From Enterocloster bolteae (GTDB taxonomy: Bacteria; Bacillota; Clostridia; Lachnospirales; Lachnospiraceae), in NCBI RefSeq assembly GCF_002234575.2, contig NZ_CP022464.2, forward strand, positions 6,014,001 through 6,078,000: DNA of 64,000 nucleotides, given 5' to 3'. The notes under the pieces are model-generated. The model ran no database searches. It saw nothing but the letters and a program-made list of their open reading frames with translations, and had not been told where the DNA came from. Below are positions 27,355-34,763 of the stretch, one piece after another (position 1 is the first letter of the stretch; the number at the start of each line of letters is the position of its first letter). The position numbers and the translations under genes were made by a program.

Positions 27355-28431
27355 TCAGCCAAAACAGGCTTGATTAATCAAGGCGATATCACTACCAGAA
27401 AGCCTATGTTCGCCAATCCTTAACATATCATGGACAACACCTAAATCATAACCATCAGATGCAACAACCGTTGTAAAAACCCTGGAAACGCAACGGAACA
27501 GCCAGTTCCTTTTATCATCAATTGTTTTCGGGGCAGGAGCCTTGTATAAAGATAACTTTGAGACACCATCAATGAAGGATTCCCAAACAGAATCAAGGGA
27601 ACAATTTCCCTTACGTGTAGCATCCAAAGTAATGAAGCGGACATAATTAGACAGGATACCGCATGCAACCGTATTTAAAAGCTCACCATCCACAAGAAAC
27701 TTTGCGGCCCTGGAGGCATAATCATCCTTTAACTCCAATTCCCACCTAATCCAGGGACATTCAATCAGGGCATCCGAATCATTAACACGTCTGGAATTTT
27801 GTTCCAACTGCTTATCATATACCCGTAACATAATATCACTATGACGGCTACCCAAATAAATAGTATACCCCTTAAGTTCATTGCCGGTATGATAAGAAAT
27901 CTTTGATTCATGGCCACGGAATTTAGAAACATACTCATTGTTTGCAAGTTTCTTATCCAGGGCAGGCAATGAATAATAATTAGCGCCGATATCATCAATG
28001 GCAATATCAAAACGGGTCAGATGTCCTTTTTCCTGAATTTTACGCAGTAAATCACGAAGCACGGATGAATAGAAACTGACGTCAAAGCTATCAACCTCAT
28101 AGGCAACAGAGCCAAAAGGAGTAACAGAACTATATTTTCTGGAAAAATGTAAAAGGCAATCGTGTATAGCTTTTCCGGGGATATTCACATGGATTCCCAT
28201 ATCCTTTTTTCCATCAAACAGAATAGAAATACCATACAAGGACTGTCTGAACATGGATTTATAACCTTGTGCACCACGGGGCATACGCTGGAAATCTGTA
28301 TGGGAATATCCAAGCAAGGACATAGCCATAAGGGCACCTGTAGAACCTTCCCAAGACGGAATTGTAAAAGAAATCCAATCAGCGCATATCCGTAAACCAT
28401 TTTTCTGAACTTCGTTAGGCATAATGTTCAT
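27355..28431 (-). CDS. Replication initiation / MobT-like relaxase (Rep_trans family)
   Basis: 358 residues. The N-terminal DWISFTIP, the central RFDIAIDDIG and YLGSRHSDIMLRVYDKQLEQ stretches are typical of the Rep_trans (replication initiation factor) family, which includes pT181-type Rep proteins and the relaxases of ICEBs1 and Tn916. These nick one strand at an origin through a tyrosine. The gene is downstream of two hairpins (28461-28502) that could be its nick region. Its presence makes rolling-circle replication and helper-mediated transfer plausible. Start ATG 28431 has a weak site; ATAACAAACT precedes it. Confidence 0.85.
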   Translation of the reverse strand: MNIMPNEVQKNGLRICADWISFTIPSWEGSTGALMAMSLLGYSHTDFQRMPRGAQGYKSMFRQSLYGISILFDGKKDMGIHVNIPGKAIHDCLLHFSRKYSSVTPFGSVAYEVDSFDVSFYSSVLRDLLRKIQEKGHLTRFDIAIDDIGANYYSLPALDKKLANNEYVSKFRGHESKISYHTGNELKGYTIYLGSRHSDIMLRVYDKQLEQNSRRVNDSDALIECPWIRWELELKDDYASRAAKFLVDGELLNTVACGILSNYVRFITLDATRKGNCSLDSVWESFIDGVSKLSLYKAPAPKTIDDKRNWLFRCVSRVFTTVVASDGYDLGVVHDMLRIGEHRLSGSDIALINQACFG

Positions 28432-28460
28432 AGTTTGTTATCTCCTTACTTGAAATACTA

Positions 28461-28502
28461 CCCCCGTCTTACTATACGGGGGCGAGCAGGTTCGACACCT
28501 GC
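28461..28502. promoter_or_regulatory. Candidate oriT / double-strand origin hairpins
   Basis: Two adjoining hairpins lie 30 bases upstream of the Rep_trans gene: CCCCCGT / ACGGGGG with an eight-base loop CTTACTAT (28461-28482), and GCAGGT / ACCTGC with loop TCGAC (28486-28502). The first resembles, from memory, the G/C-armed inverted repeat at the oriT of ICEBs1/Tn916-like elements. The second also resembles a tRNA T-arm. The nick position cannot be told from sequence. Confidence 0.5.
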
Positions 28503-28555
28503 GCTAATGGTTGCTTAGTTTCTTGTGGCCGGCAATCCAGACAAATCCTCAACGG

Positions 28556-28747
28556 CTAGTGGTAACCCGGAATCTCCGATAATGGGACCTTGACAGAATC
28601 ACCAGTGTAATCAACAACCTTTACATAATTACCCACAATATCATAGTAGGTTGTACCACTGTCAAAGTTCGTCTGATACCATAGGTCAACAAAATGTTCC
28701 CGCAATGCTTTATATTCCTTAATAGTCTTACAGCCTTTAATGACCAT
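28556..28747 (-). CDS. Small hypothetical protein of the element
   Basis: 63 residues. AAGGAGG six bases before the ATG supports translation. No recognised domain; contains an aromatic-rich middle (LWYQTNFDSGTTYYDIVGNY). Probably co-transcribed with the Rep_trans gene. Function unknown. Confidence 0.6.
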   Translation of the reverse strand: MVIKGCKTIKEYKALREHFVDLWYQTNFDSGTTYYDIVGNYVKVVDYTGDSVKVPLSEIPGYH

Positions 28748-28758
28748 ACTGTACCTCC

Positions 28759-29019
28759 TTACTTGTTGCTTGCGTCTGGTAATCCGGGTTGCTTACTGTT
28801 GCCCGTACCTGACAATCCGGGTTGATTACTGGTTGCTCGTGCCTGGCAATCCGGACAAGTCCAACCGACAAGAGACTTACGCCAACCATGTTCCAACACT
28901 GCATACTTATAAAAATCCCTGTCACTGAGCCGGACCGATACACGGCGGGCACAATATTCACGTTGCAGGGAAGCCTTCTTACAACAATCACAGGTTATCT
29001 TTAAAATGAAAATTTCCAT
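28759..29019 (-). CDS. Small zinc-knuckle protein with tandem C-terminal repeat
   Basis: About 86 residues from ATG 29019. Two Cys pairs, CDCC near residue 11 and CPDC near residue 55, suggest a zinc ribbon as in small regulatory proteins of mobile elements. The last 33 residues come from three 33-base tandem repeats; the first codes CPDCQARATSN, the next two QPGLSGTGNSK and QPGLPDASNK. In the neighbouring frame the two later copies instead read NPDCQVRAT and NPDYQTQAT, so a one-base shift separates the copies. Function unknown. Confidence 0.55.
   Translation of the reverse strand: MEIFILKITCDCCKKASLQREYCARRVSVRLSDRDFYKYAVLEHGWRKSLVGWTCPDCQARATSNQPGLSGTGNSKQPGLPDASNK
28766..28861 (-). repeat. 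33-bp imperfect tandem repeat
   Basis: Units at 28766-28798 and 28799-28831 align without gaps; a third starts at 28833 after one extra base. All hold the core of CAATCCGG/TAATCCGG. A further related stretch (GGCAATCCAG) occurs at 28531-28540. Confidence 0.7.
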
Positions 29020-29039
29020 AAAGCACAAATCCCCATAGC

Positions 29040-29075
29040 GGGGCACCGGCCGGCGTAGCCCGGGCCGGTTGCCCC
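29040..29075 (-). other. GC-rich hairpin inside the AT-rich element
   Basis: Arms GGGGCA-CCGGCC and GGCCGG-T-TGCCCC form an 11-pair stem with one bulge between two small genes. There is no T-run, so an RNA-processing or attenuation element is more likely than a terminator. Confidence 0.4.
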
Positions 29076-29088
29076 CGCAACCGCTTAA

Positions 29089-29304
29089 TCAGCCTAAAGC
29101 CTTACATGTGAGAACATCACGCATTACCTCATAGACCGAATCCAGATACCCAAAGACGAACGAATCAGCCAATTCATTTTGAAGATATACCCTGCGGGCA
29201 GAGCAAAGAGCCTGTAAATCTTTTGTAAACTCCTCCTTTGGCATATGAGAGTACAAGGAAAATACCCATTCCTCCGTATCGGATGATATGTAATTCTTTG
29301 ACAT
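29089..29304 (-). CDS. Small hypothetical protein of the element
   Basis: 71 residues, acidic and helical in character, no recognised domain. AGGAGG lies seven bases before the ATG. First gene of the minus-strand unit, divergent from the repressor at 29475, so it is the likely target of that repressor. Confidence 0.6.
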   Translation of the reverse strand: MSKNYISSDTEEWVFSLYSHMPKEEFTKDLQALCSARRVYLQNELADSFVFGYLDSVYEVMRDVLTCKALG

Positions 29305-29422
29305 GTAAATACCTCCTCATAAATGTTACACGGATTAACTATATTTAATATATTATTAAGTTACATTAATAATATTAGCACTAACTAATATAAAAGTCAA
29401 TACAAAGCTAAAAAAATATTAA

Positions 29423-29451
29423 TTGACATTAATAAAAAAAAAGACTAGACT
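29423..29451 (+). promoter_or_regulatory. Promoter of the element repressor with AT dyads
   Basis: TTGACA (29423-29428), 17-base spacer, TAGACT (29446-29451). The 170-base divergent gap holds repeated TTACATTAATA/TTGACATTAATA-type half-sites (near 29363 and 29423) that could be operators. Confidence 0.5.
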
Positions 29452-29474
29452 AATTTAAAGGAGGGAAAGCAAAA

Positions 29475-29849
29475 ATGATTGATTACGGTAAACTATTTGC
29501 ATTATTAGAAATAAGAAACATGAAAAAAACAGATTTATTAAAAATAATATCGTCCCCAACCTTAGCCAAATTAAGTAAAGGACAAAACATATCAACAGAC
29601 ACTATAGACAAAATTTGTATACACTTAGGAGTACAACCAAGCGACATAATGGAAGTATATGAAGAAGAAATTGTAGACGGAAAAAAGCTAAAAATAAAAA
29701 CAAGATACGGAGAACCAAAAACATACCAGGAAAATGAAATAAGAACTTTAATTATATCAGAATTAGGAAAATTTCTAAAAAAAGAAGGCAACAAAGAAAT
29801 ACTAGACGAAGAAAAAATAGAAGAAACATTAAAAAAAATCAATGAATAA
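29475..29849 (+). CDS. HTH (Cro/C1-type) transcriptional regulator of the element
   Basis: 124 residues. A compact helix-turn-helix fills residues 1-65 (LLKIISSPTLAKLSKGQNISTDTIDKICIHLGVQPSDIM, read in parts), like the HTH_26 regulators often found on small elements; the C-terminal half is charged and helical. GGAGGG precedes the ATG. Codon use is strongly A/T-biased compared with the chromosome. Divergent to the small-gene/rep unit, so a repressor of replication or excision is the natural reading. Confidence 0.8.
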   Translation: MIDYGKLFALLEIRNMKKTDLLKIISSPTLAKLSKGQNISTDTIDKICIHLGVQPSDIMEVYEEEIVDGKKLKIKTRYGEPKTYQENEIRTLIISELGKFLKKEGNKEILDEEKIEETLKKINE

Positions 29850-29896
29850 AAAACAAAATTAATTATAAAGAAGCCCGCGACACGCCTAATAGTAGT

Positions 29897-30146
29897 CAAG
29901 AGGACGTTAAGCAGGCCTGCGGCCTAACGTCCTCTTGCCAACATTATAGCGTGTTCCGTTGTGCGTCAAGGGTTGCCCTACGGCGTCTCGGCCCCCAAAG
30001 GGCGGGGGCCTTGCCCCTTGACACACGGCTAGTTTTTCGCAATCGCCAGTTACATTATGGCGTGACTATAAGACATTATTGTAACACATTTCCACCTGCA
30101 GGTGATTCCTGGCCAGGCCGGAGCCAAAAGAACTACGTGTTACAAT
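29897..30146. other. Structured noncoding region of the element
   Basis: No gene fits 29850-30132. It contains a perfect 13-base inverted repeat CAAGAGGACGTTA / TAACGTCCTCTTG (29897-29937) around the palindrome GCAGGCCTGC; a second long fold (29961-30024) with outer arms ending CAAGGG / CCCTTG and inner GGCCCCC / GGGGGCC; the palindrome CACCTGCAGGTG (30093-30104); and ATTGTAACAC / GTGTTACAAT (30078-30087 / 30137-30146). Such nested hairpins suit a single-strand origin, an accessory excision site or a structured RNA. Confidence 0.5.
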
Positions 30147-30318
30147 CAGGCGTTTTTCCAAAAGACGAAGAATCAACAGACCGATAGTAATTAACTATCA
30201 TAGTCTGGATAAGCGCTGTCTTAGTAATGTCATAACGCCTAGAATCCTCATCAATACGCCGATATAACGCAGTTGGAATATGAAGGGACAAACGGGACAT
30301 TTCGACTTTTTTTCTCAT
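30133..30318 (-). CDS. Ribbon-helix-helix (Arc/CopG-like) small protein
   Basis: About 61 residues from ATG 30318 (AAGGTAAGG upstream); an ATG at 30339 is also possible. RLSLHIPTALYRRIDEDSRRYDITKTALIQTMI has the beta-strand/helix/helix pattern of Arc/CopG DNA-binding proteins. Near the right end of the element, so it could act in copy control, as an excision factor, or as an antitoxin without a visible toxin. Confidence 0.65.
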   Translation of the reverse strand: MRKKVEMSRLSLHIPTALYRRIDEDSRRYDITKTALIQTMIVNYYRSVDSSSFGKTPDCNT

Positions 30319-30415
30319 AATAAATACCTTACCTTTCATTTGAATACCTTTTTTGAATACACGGCAAGGCAGGACATGTAATCCTCCTTCCTGCAATGTT
30401 TATTTCCCTTTTAAA

Positions 30416-30438
30416 GTTCGAATCCCGTCTCGCGCTTT
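30416..30438. other. attR
   Basis: Second copy of the 23-base tRNA-Gly 3' sequence, marking the far end of the element. Confidence 0.85.
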
Positions 30439-30450
30439 TTTTATTTCCAG

Positions 30451-30488
30451 CCGGAGGACTGCTCTGCCAGTTCTCCGGCCTTTTGTTT
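30451..30488 (+). terminator. Displaced chromosomal terminator of tRNA-Gly
   Basis: CCGGAG-ACT / AGT-CTCCGG stem followed by CCTTTTGTTTT, 12 bases after attR. Before insertion it would have followed the tRNA directly. Confidence 0.75.
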
Positions 30489-30515
30489 TCTTCATATTTA
30501 AAGCCTAAATACAAC

Positions 30516-30553
30516 AATGGGAAGGCGCCCTCACGCGGGTCAGCCTTCCCATT
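30516..30553. terminator. Terminator after cwlD
   Basis: AATGGGAAGGC / GCCTTCCCATT (11 pairs) followed by TTCAT on plus and GTTGTATTT on minus. Best fits the end of the minus-strand unit with cwlD. Confidence 0.55.
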
Positions 30554-30593
30554 TTCATATCTTATATCTAATTGCCGGGCCAGCCCCCGGCTT

Positions 30594-31307
30594 CTACCTC
30601 TTCTGTTTGACCGTATTAAGGTATTCCATGATTCCCATGTGTATGGTCCAGGCCATTCTGTCCTGATATTCCTCATCTTCCAGGCGTTTGGCTTCCTTTC
30701 CATTACTCAGGAATCCGCATTCCACTATGACAATAGGCTCCTTCACATGAAGCAGGAGATAATAGTTGTCATTGGCCTTGGCCATCCTCTTGTTGGCCTC
30801 GCCCAGCACATAATCAAAGCGCTTCTGCAAAATTTCCGCCAGATACTTTCCCTTCTCTGATGTCTTATAATAAAAAACCTGGCCTCCGGATACATACTCC
30901 TCATGGTAACTGTTCTGGTGGATGCTGACCACCAAATCCGGCACTGCCTCATTTATGATTTCGCACCGTTTTCTCATATCTGCCATCTTTTTATGACTGT
31001 CTCCGGAGCTGTAAAGCCCCTGGTCCGAATCCCTGGTAAGGATCACCTCTACATCGGAGGCCTCAAGATATGCTTTCAGCTGCTCTGTTATCTTCAGATT
31101 AATATCCTTTTCCAGCTGACCATTTATCCCTACCTTACCCGGATCGCTGCCTCCGTGTCCGGCGTCTATGACCACCACCGGCCTTGCCTTGTCTGCCTCC
31201 GCTGCCTGATTATGGACAGCCACCAATGTTCCTGCCTGCCATGATATCAATGCCACGATACAAAGCAGCAGAATCCCCATCACTGTCTGCCATGCTGAAT
31301 GCTTCAT
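30594..31307 (-). CDS. cwlD: N-acetylmuramoyl-L-alanine amidase CwlD
   Basis: 237 residues from ATG 31307. One N-terminal membrane/signal segment (residues 8-28) and an Amidase_3 domain with zinc ligands VIDAGHGG (His), Glu in QLEKDINL, His in VVSIHQNS, and catalytic Glu in VECGFLSN. CwlD cuts the peptide from muramic acid during spore cortex formation, allowing muramic-delta-lactam to form, which germination enzymes recognise. The length and the single membrane anchor fit CwlD rather than larger autolysins. GGGAGC lies upstream of the start. Confidence 0.85.
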   Translation of the reverse strand: MKHSAWQTVMGILLLCIVALISWQAGTLVAVHNQAAEADKARPVVVIDAGHGGSDPGKVGINGQLEKDINLKITEQLKAYLEASDVEVILTRDSDQGLYSSGDSHKKMADMRKRCEIINEAVPDLVVSIHQNSYHEEYVSGGQVFYYKTSEKGKYLAEILQKRFDYVLGEANKRMAKANDNYYLLLHVKEPIVIVECGFLSNGKEAKRLEDEEYQDRMAWTIHMGIMEYLNTVKQKR

Positions 31308-31373
31308 CAATGGGCGCTCCCTGATAACCTTTATTCCAGTATATTCACCCGCCTGATGAAAATGAACCTGTTT

Positions 31374-32846
31374 TTACTCCATGCTCAGAACGTTATAATC
31401 CCGTACCGCATCTTCTATGATGTATTCCAGGTATTCATACAGGATGGCGGGATAGCAGTACTCCTTCCACATGGCGTATCCGGGCTGCTTTACTGCCTCC
31501 TTCACCACCTCATATGCCCTGCCTGCGTAACACGCGGCATTGATGTCGCCGTATACCTTTGCCATCTGCTGTTTCTCTGATTCTGTCAGCTTCACAAATA
31601 CGCTGCCCGTCTCCTCCTCCGCAGAGTTCTTCATGGCGTCATAGGCCTGATTATAGAATATCCTCTTTAAAACAGGCGGACTGTATGTGTCGAAGTTCAG
31701 CAGGTTCTCATCCGTGCTCTTGTTTTTCCTGGCCCATTTCTCCATATCCACCTTGCGTGAATAGTAATAAAATGTCTCATCTTCCATGTAATCCAGCACG
31801 CCGTACTGGCAGGGAGGCGTGGACAGGGAGCTGGTGACCACCTCATAGATACCGATGTCATTATTTCTCATGAAGTGCTGCACATGCAGGTGTCCGCTGA
31901 GAAACAGCGGGATATTCTCCCCTTCCAGCATCTGAATAAGCTCCTCACTGTGCTCGATGGTACAATCATCCGCATATACCTTGCTCTCCTCCAGCAGGTT
32001 GTGATGGGCAACCGGAAGAAGAATCACGCTGTCACGGGCCGCCTGCTTAAGCTGTTCCTTTATCCACTCATAGGTCTCTGTCTTTATCATTCCCCCTACC
32101 TTGTTGCGGGGTTCATACTGGCAGGTATCCAGCATGAGCAGGCGCATAGACGGTCCCAGGTCATAGGTGTAACTGAGGGAATTGGCATCCCTGCTGCTGG
32201 CCTCCGAGTATCCGAATTCCTTATATATGCGCTCAAAATCCTCCGGTGCGGTAGGTTCCGCCGGGTACCGGTCTCCCCCGGAATACACGGAGGCGCTTGG
32301 GTTGTTAATATCATGGTTGCCCGGTATAACCAAAACCGTGATACCGGCTTTCTCCACCTCATCCAGCTTTTTCGCCAGTTCTTCATGGCTCTTCTTTTCC
32401 CCCTGAAGACTTAAGTCTCCGCTGATAATCAGGGCATCCGGACTCAGCAGCTTAATTTCCTCCAGTGCGGCGTCTGTGATCTCCCATACATAATTGGTCA
32501 GTTTTCCATCGCCGTGCTCTACCATAGACTGAAACATATTTCCCCGGTCCGTCAGGGATTCTGCCAGATAATGTATATCTGTCATAAGGATAATGCGTTT
32601 TCCTCCAATCAGAGGCTCTGCCTTTGTCTCCTTTTCTACATCAGGAAAAGGCTGTATCTGCGAAGGCGCAGGATGGGTGGGCTTTTGCAGCTCTGTTTCC
32701 TGAACTGTCTCCTGAACCGTTTCCTTTGTCTGCTGTTTTCCAGTGGTGGGCTCCACCTGCTTTCCAGCCTGTACGCTGCACCCTGCCATGACTCCAGCCA
32801 TTAAGATTGCTGTCATGATTCCCGTTACCCTTTTTCTTCGTCTCAT
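31374..32846 (-). CDS. Metallophosphoesterase lipoprotein
   Basis: 490 residues. Signal peptide with lipobox MAGC (Cys23), then a Thr/Glu/Gln-rich linker and a calcineurin-like phosphoesterase domain from about residue 84: LMTDIHY (metal Asp, His), ISGDLSLQGEKKSHEE, IPGNHDI, VAHHNLL, and SGHLHVQHF. All the expected metal ligands are present. It acts outside the cell on an unknown phosphoester. GGAGGAAGGAA precedes the ATG. The GH18/SH3 gene on the same strand ends 28 bases upstream. Confidence 0.85.
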   Translation of the reverse strand: MRRRKRVTGIMTAILMAGVMAGCSVQAGKQVEPTTGKQQTKETVQETVQETELQKPTHPAPSQIQPFPDVEKETKAEPLIGGKRIILMTDIHYLAESLTDRGNMFQSMVEHGDGKLTNYVWEITDAALEEIKLLSPDALIISGDLSLQGEKKSHEELAKKLDEVEKAGITVLVIPGNHDINNPSASVYSGGDRYPAEPTAPEDFERIYKEFGYSEASSRDANSLSYTYDLGPSMRLLMLDTCQYEPRNKVGGMIKTETYEWIKEQLKQAARDSVILLPVAHHNLLEESKVYADDCTIEHSEELIQMLEGENIPLFLSGHLHVQHFMRNNDIGIYEVVTSSLSTPPCQYGVLDYMEDETFYYYSRKVDMEKWARKNKSTDENLLNFDTYSPPVLKRIFYNQAYDAMKNSAEEETGSVFVKLTESEKQQMAKVYGDINAACYAGRAYEVVKEAVKQPGYAMWKEYCYPAILYEYLEYIIEDAVRDYNVLSME

Positions 32847-32874
32847 TTCCTTCCTCCGGCGTCACCCATATTGT

Positions 32875-34557
32875 CTATTTAACCCCTGACACAATATCCC
32901 ATATATCCGCTGGCTCAAATCCCAGCTTCCAGCAGGCAACTCCTGCCAGGTCAAACTCCTTAATCAGGTCAATCTTAAGCTTCATGGAATCCTCCTCTTC
33001 CATCCATATATACTGCTGTCCGCTTCCGCTCACAGTCTCGCCGTAATACTGCCCCAGCAGCTTATCCCAGGTAAGCTCCACCTGGTTTTCCTCCACCCAC
33101 TGCCTGGCATCTGATATGCCATATGCCTTGGAAGACGTCTTTCCCTCATTTACAGTCCACACTCTGGTATAGAAGGGGACCGCATTGATGACCTTTTCCT
33201 TGGGAACCTCTTTCAGGGTATTCTCAATGCCCTCCCTCACATAGGGAATAGAGGATACGGAGCCGGCTTCTCCTCCCGCATAGTGTTCGTCATATCCCAT
33301 AACAATCACGTAGTCAGCCACAATTCCCTGCTCCTTCCTGTTATAAAACGCAGTATAGGAGGACGGTACATAGTTATCCACGGACAGCACAAGTCCCTTA
33401 TTGCGGCAGGCAACCGACATTTCCCTTATGAACTGCACATAATGTGGTCCTGCCTCCGCCTTCAGGCTCTCAAAATCCAGGTTGAATCCGTCAAAGCCAT
33501 AGGTATCCGCCTCATTCATCAGTTTTTCAATGAGCTTTTTCCTGGTACTGGTGGAGGACATCAAAGTCTTTGTATTAAGGTTCTTGATACTTTCCTGGGT
33601 GCTCACATTCTCCACCATGGCCCACACCTTCAGTCCCATGTCATGGGCCTTATCCACGTAATCCTTACTGGCTAATGATGTGTAGGTTCCATCGCTGGAC
33701 ACCACATTAAACCAGGTGGGCACTATCACATTCATCCCCCTGGCATTGGACGCATAGTCCTCAAGAGTATTATTTCCCTCCTGCCGTGTGACCTGATGAA
33801 ATCCCAGCCTTACTTTCCCGTCCATGGAAATGCTGGTATATACAGGCGCCTCAAAGGTGCTGACAGGCGCAATCTGCTCTCCTGCCTCCAGCTTCCGGTT
33901 CTCCACATATCCGATGTAACCGTCCGCGGTCCTGACCCTGGACCACTTGTCCATGGTCTCCAGCACATCCACAGTCTCTCCTGCCGCTGCCTCCGTGATA
34001 ATCTGGCTCTTCACACCGCCCTTCACTCTGACCTGGCCTGTCTTTTTCAGCACTGCCGTGTCATAGGGCTGCCAGGAGGTGTCAATAAACACCCGCTTAA
34101 TCTGGCTTGTGGCAAAGGCCTGCGTGCGGATATCCGTATAATTTACCACAACTCCAAGAGACAGGTACATTCCATCCTGTGTGACCTTAAAGAGAGGTCC
34201 CTTCTCGCCCTGGGTACTTTCGTCCGCATACACAATGGATTCAGGCAGTGCATACACAAGCAGTTGTTCGCCCTCATCCCAGTAAAAGCGCTCGTTCAGA
34301 TGTTCATTTACCCAGTCCACAGGCAGGTATACCTGGCCATCCTCGTAGATTCCCTTCTCCTCCTGCACCTGGTTATCCAAAATAAGGGCCACCTGGCCGC
34401 CCTTAATACCAAATACCCTGCTCTTATCCGCCAGCTCATTGCTGGGCATGTATTTCTTGGCAAAAAACACTCCCAGACCACTGCCTGCCAGGATAAATAT
34501 GAACAGCAGAACCAGCACCGTGATTCCGCAGCCGTGACCTTGTCTTCTTCTGCTCAT
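32875..34557 (-). CDS. GH18-family glycoside hydrolase with copper-amine-oxidase-like and SH3 domains
   Basis: 560 residues from ATG 34557 with GGAGG five bases upstream; the longer frame to 34698 has no support. One membrane anchor (about residues 10-32), an N-terminal stalk domain (LILDNQVQEEKGIYEDGQVYLPVDW, read in parts), a bacterial SH3 domain (GETVDVLETMDKWSRVRTADGYIGYV), and a GH18 barrel with the catalytic motif DGFNLDFE intact. Related spore and cell-wall proteins (YaaH, YdhD, SleL) hydrolyse N-acetylglucosaminyl bonds in cortex fragments or peptidoglycan. It is probably exported and held at the membrane. Confidence 0.85.
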   Translation of the reverse strand: MSRRRQGHGCGITVLVLLFIFILAGSGLGVFFAKKYMPSNELADKSRVFGIKGGQVALILDNQVQEEKGIYEDGQVYLPVDWVNEHLNERFYWDEGEQLLVYALPESIVYADESTQGEKGPLFKVTQDGMYLSLGVVVNYTDIRTQAFATSQIKRVFIDTSWQPYDTAVLKKTGQVRVKGGVKSQIITEAAAGETVDVLETMDKWSRVRTADGYIGYVENRKLEAGEQIAPVSTFEAPVYTSISMDGKVRLGFHQVTRQEGNNTLEDYASNARGMNVIVPTWFNVVSSDGTYTSLASKDYVDKAHDMGLKVWAMVENVSTQESIKNLNTKTLMSSTSTRKKLIEKLMNEADTYGFDGFNLDFESLKAEAGPHYVQFIREMSVACRNKGLVLSVDNYVPSSYTAFYNRKEQGIVADYVIVMGYDEHYAGGEAGSVSSIPYVREGIENTLKEVPKEKVINAVPFYTRVWTVNEGKTSSKAYGISDARQWVEENQVELTWDKLLGQYYGETVSGSGQQYIWMEEEDSMKLKIDLIKEFDLAGVACWKLGFEPADIWDIVSGVK

Positions 34558-34660
34558 CCTGTCCTCCAGTTTCCTAATGATTGTTTTTATTCTACCACAA
34601 AACAAAGTGTATGTACCAATTATTTGCTTACAATTTACAGTCATTATGGAGGAAACAGGC

Positions 34661-34743
34661 ACAAAAGCCCGGTATGCGCCGCCTTGCTTTGGCTGCACAG
34701 GCTGAGACGGTACTCATGGCGGCGGCATAATCCGGGCTTTTGT
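34661..34743. terminator. Long inverted repeat between two minus-strand genes
   Basis: ACAAAAGCCCGG and CCGGGCTTTTGT are perfect 12-base arms; inside them CGCCGCC / GGCGGCG form a second stem. A T-run is built into each arm, so it may end transcription of the hypothetical gene at 34764 or form a stable RNA. Confidence 0.5.
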
Positions 34744-34763
34744 TATCTGATTTTATTGCCTGT

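Larger units (their letters stand above)
26024..30438. mobile_element. 4.4-kb integrative element in tRNA-Gly
   Basis: A 23-base sequence that starts GTTCGAATCCCG and ends TCGCGCTTT (3' end of the tRNA plus two bases) is repeated exactly at 26024-26046 and 30416-30438. Between them are a tyrosine integrase (next to the tRNA), a Rep_trans replication/relaxase protein, three small minus-strand ORFs, a divergent HTH repressor, a ribbon-helix-helix protein, and structured noncoding DNA. The DNA is clearly richer in A and T, above all at 29300-29870. No conjugation, capsid or toxin gene is seen. It is best read as a small integrative mobilisable or plasmid-like element that depends on helper functions. 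Confidence 0.88.

Noticed and set aside
30133..30396. Toxin-antitoxin module at the right end of the element
   Set aside because: A ribbon-helix-helix protein is present but no adjacent toxin-like gene is found, so an antitoxin role is not supported.
26024..30438. Prophage or inovirus reading of the element
   Set aside because: There is a Rep_trans protein but no Zot-like ATPase, coat protein or other structural gene.
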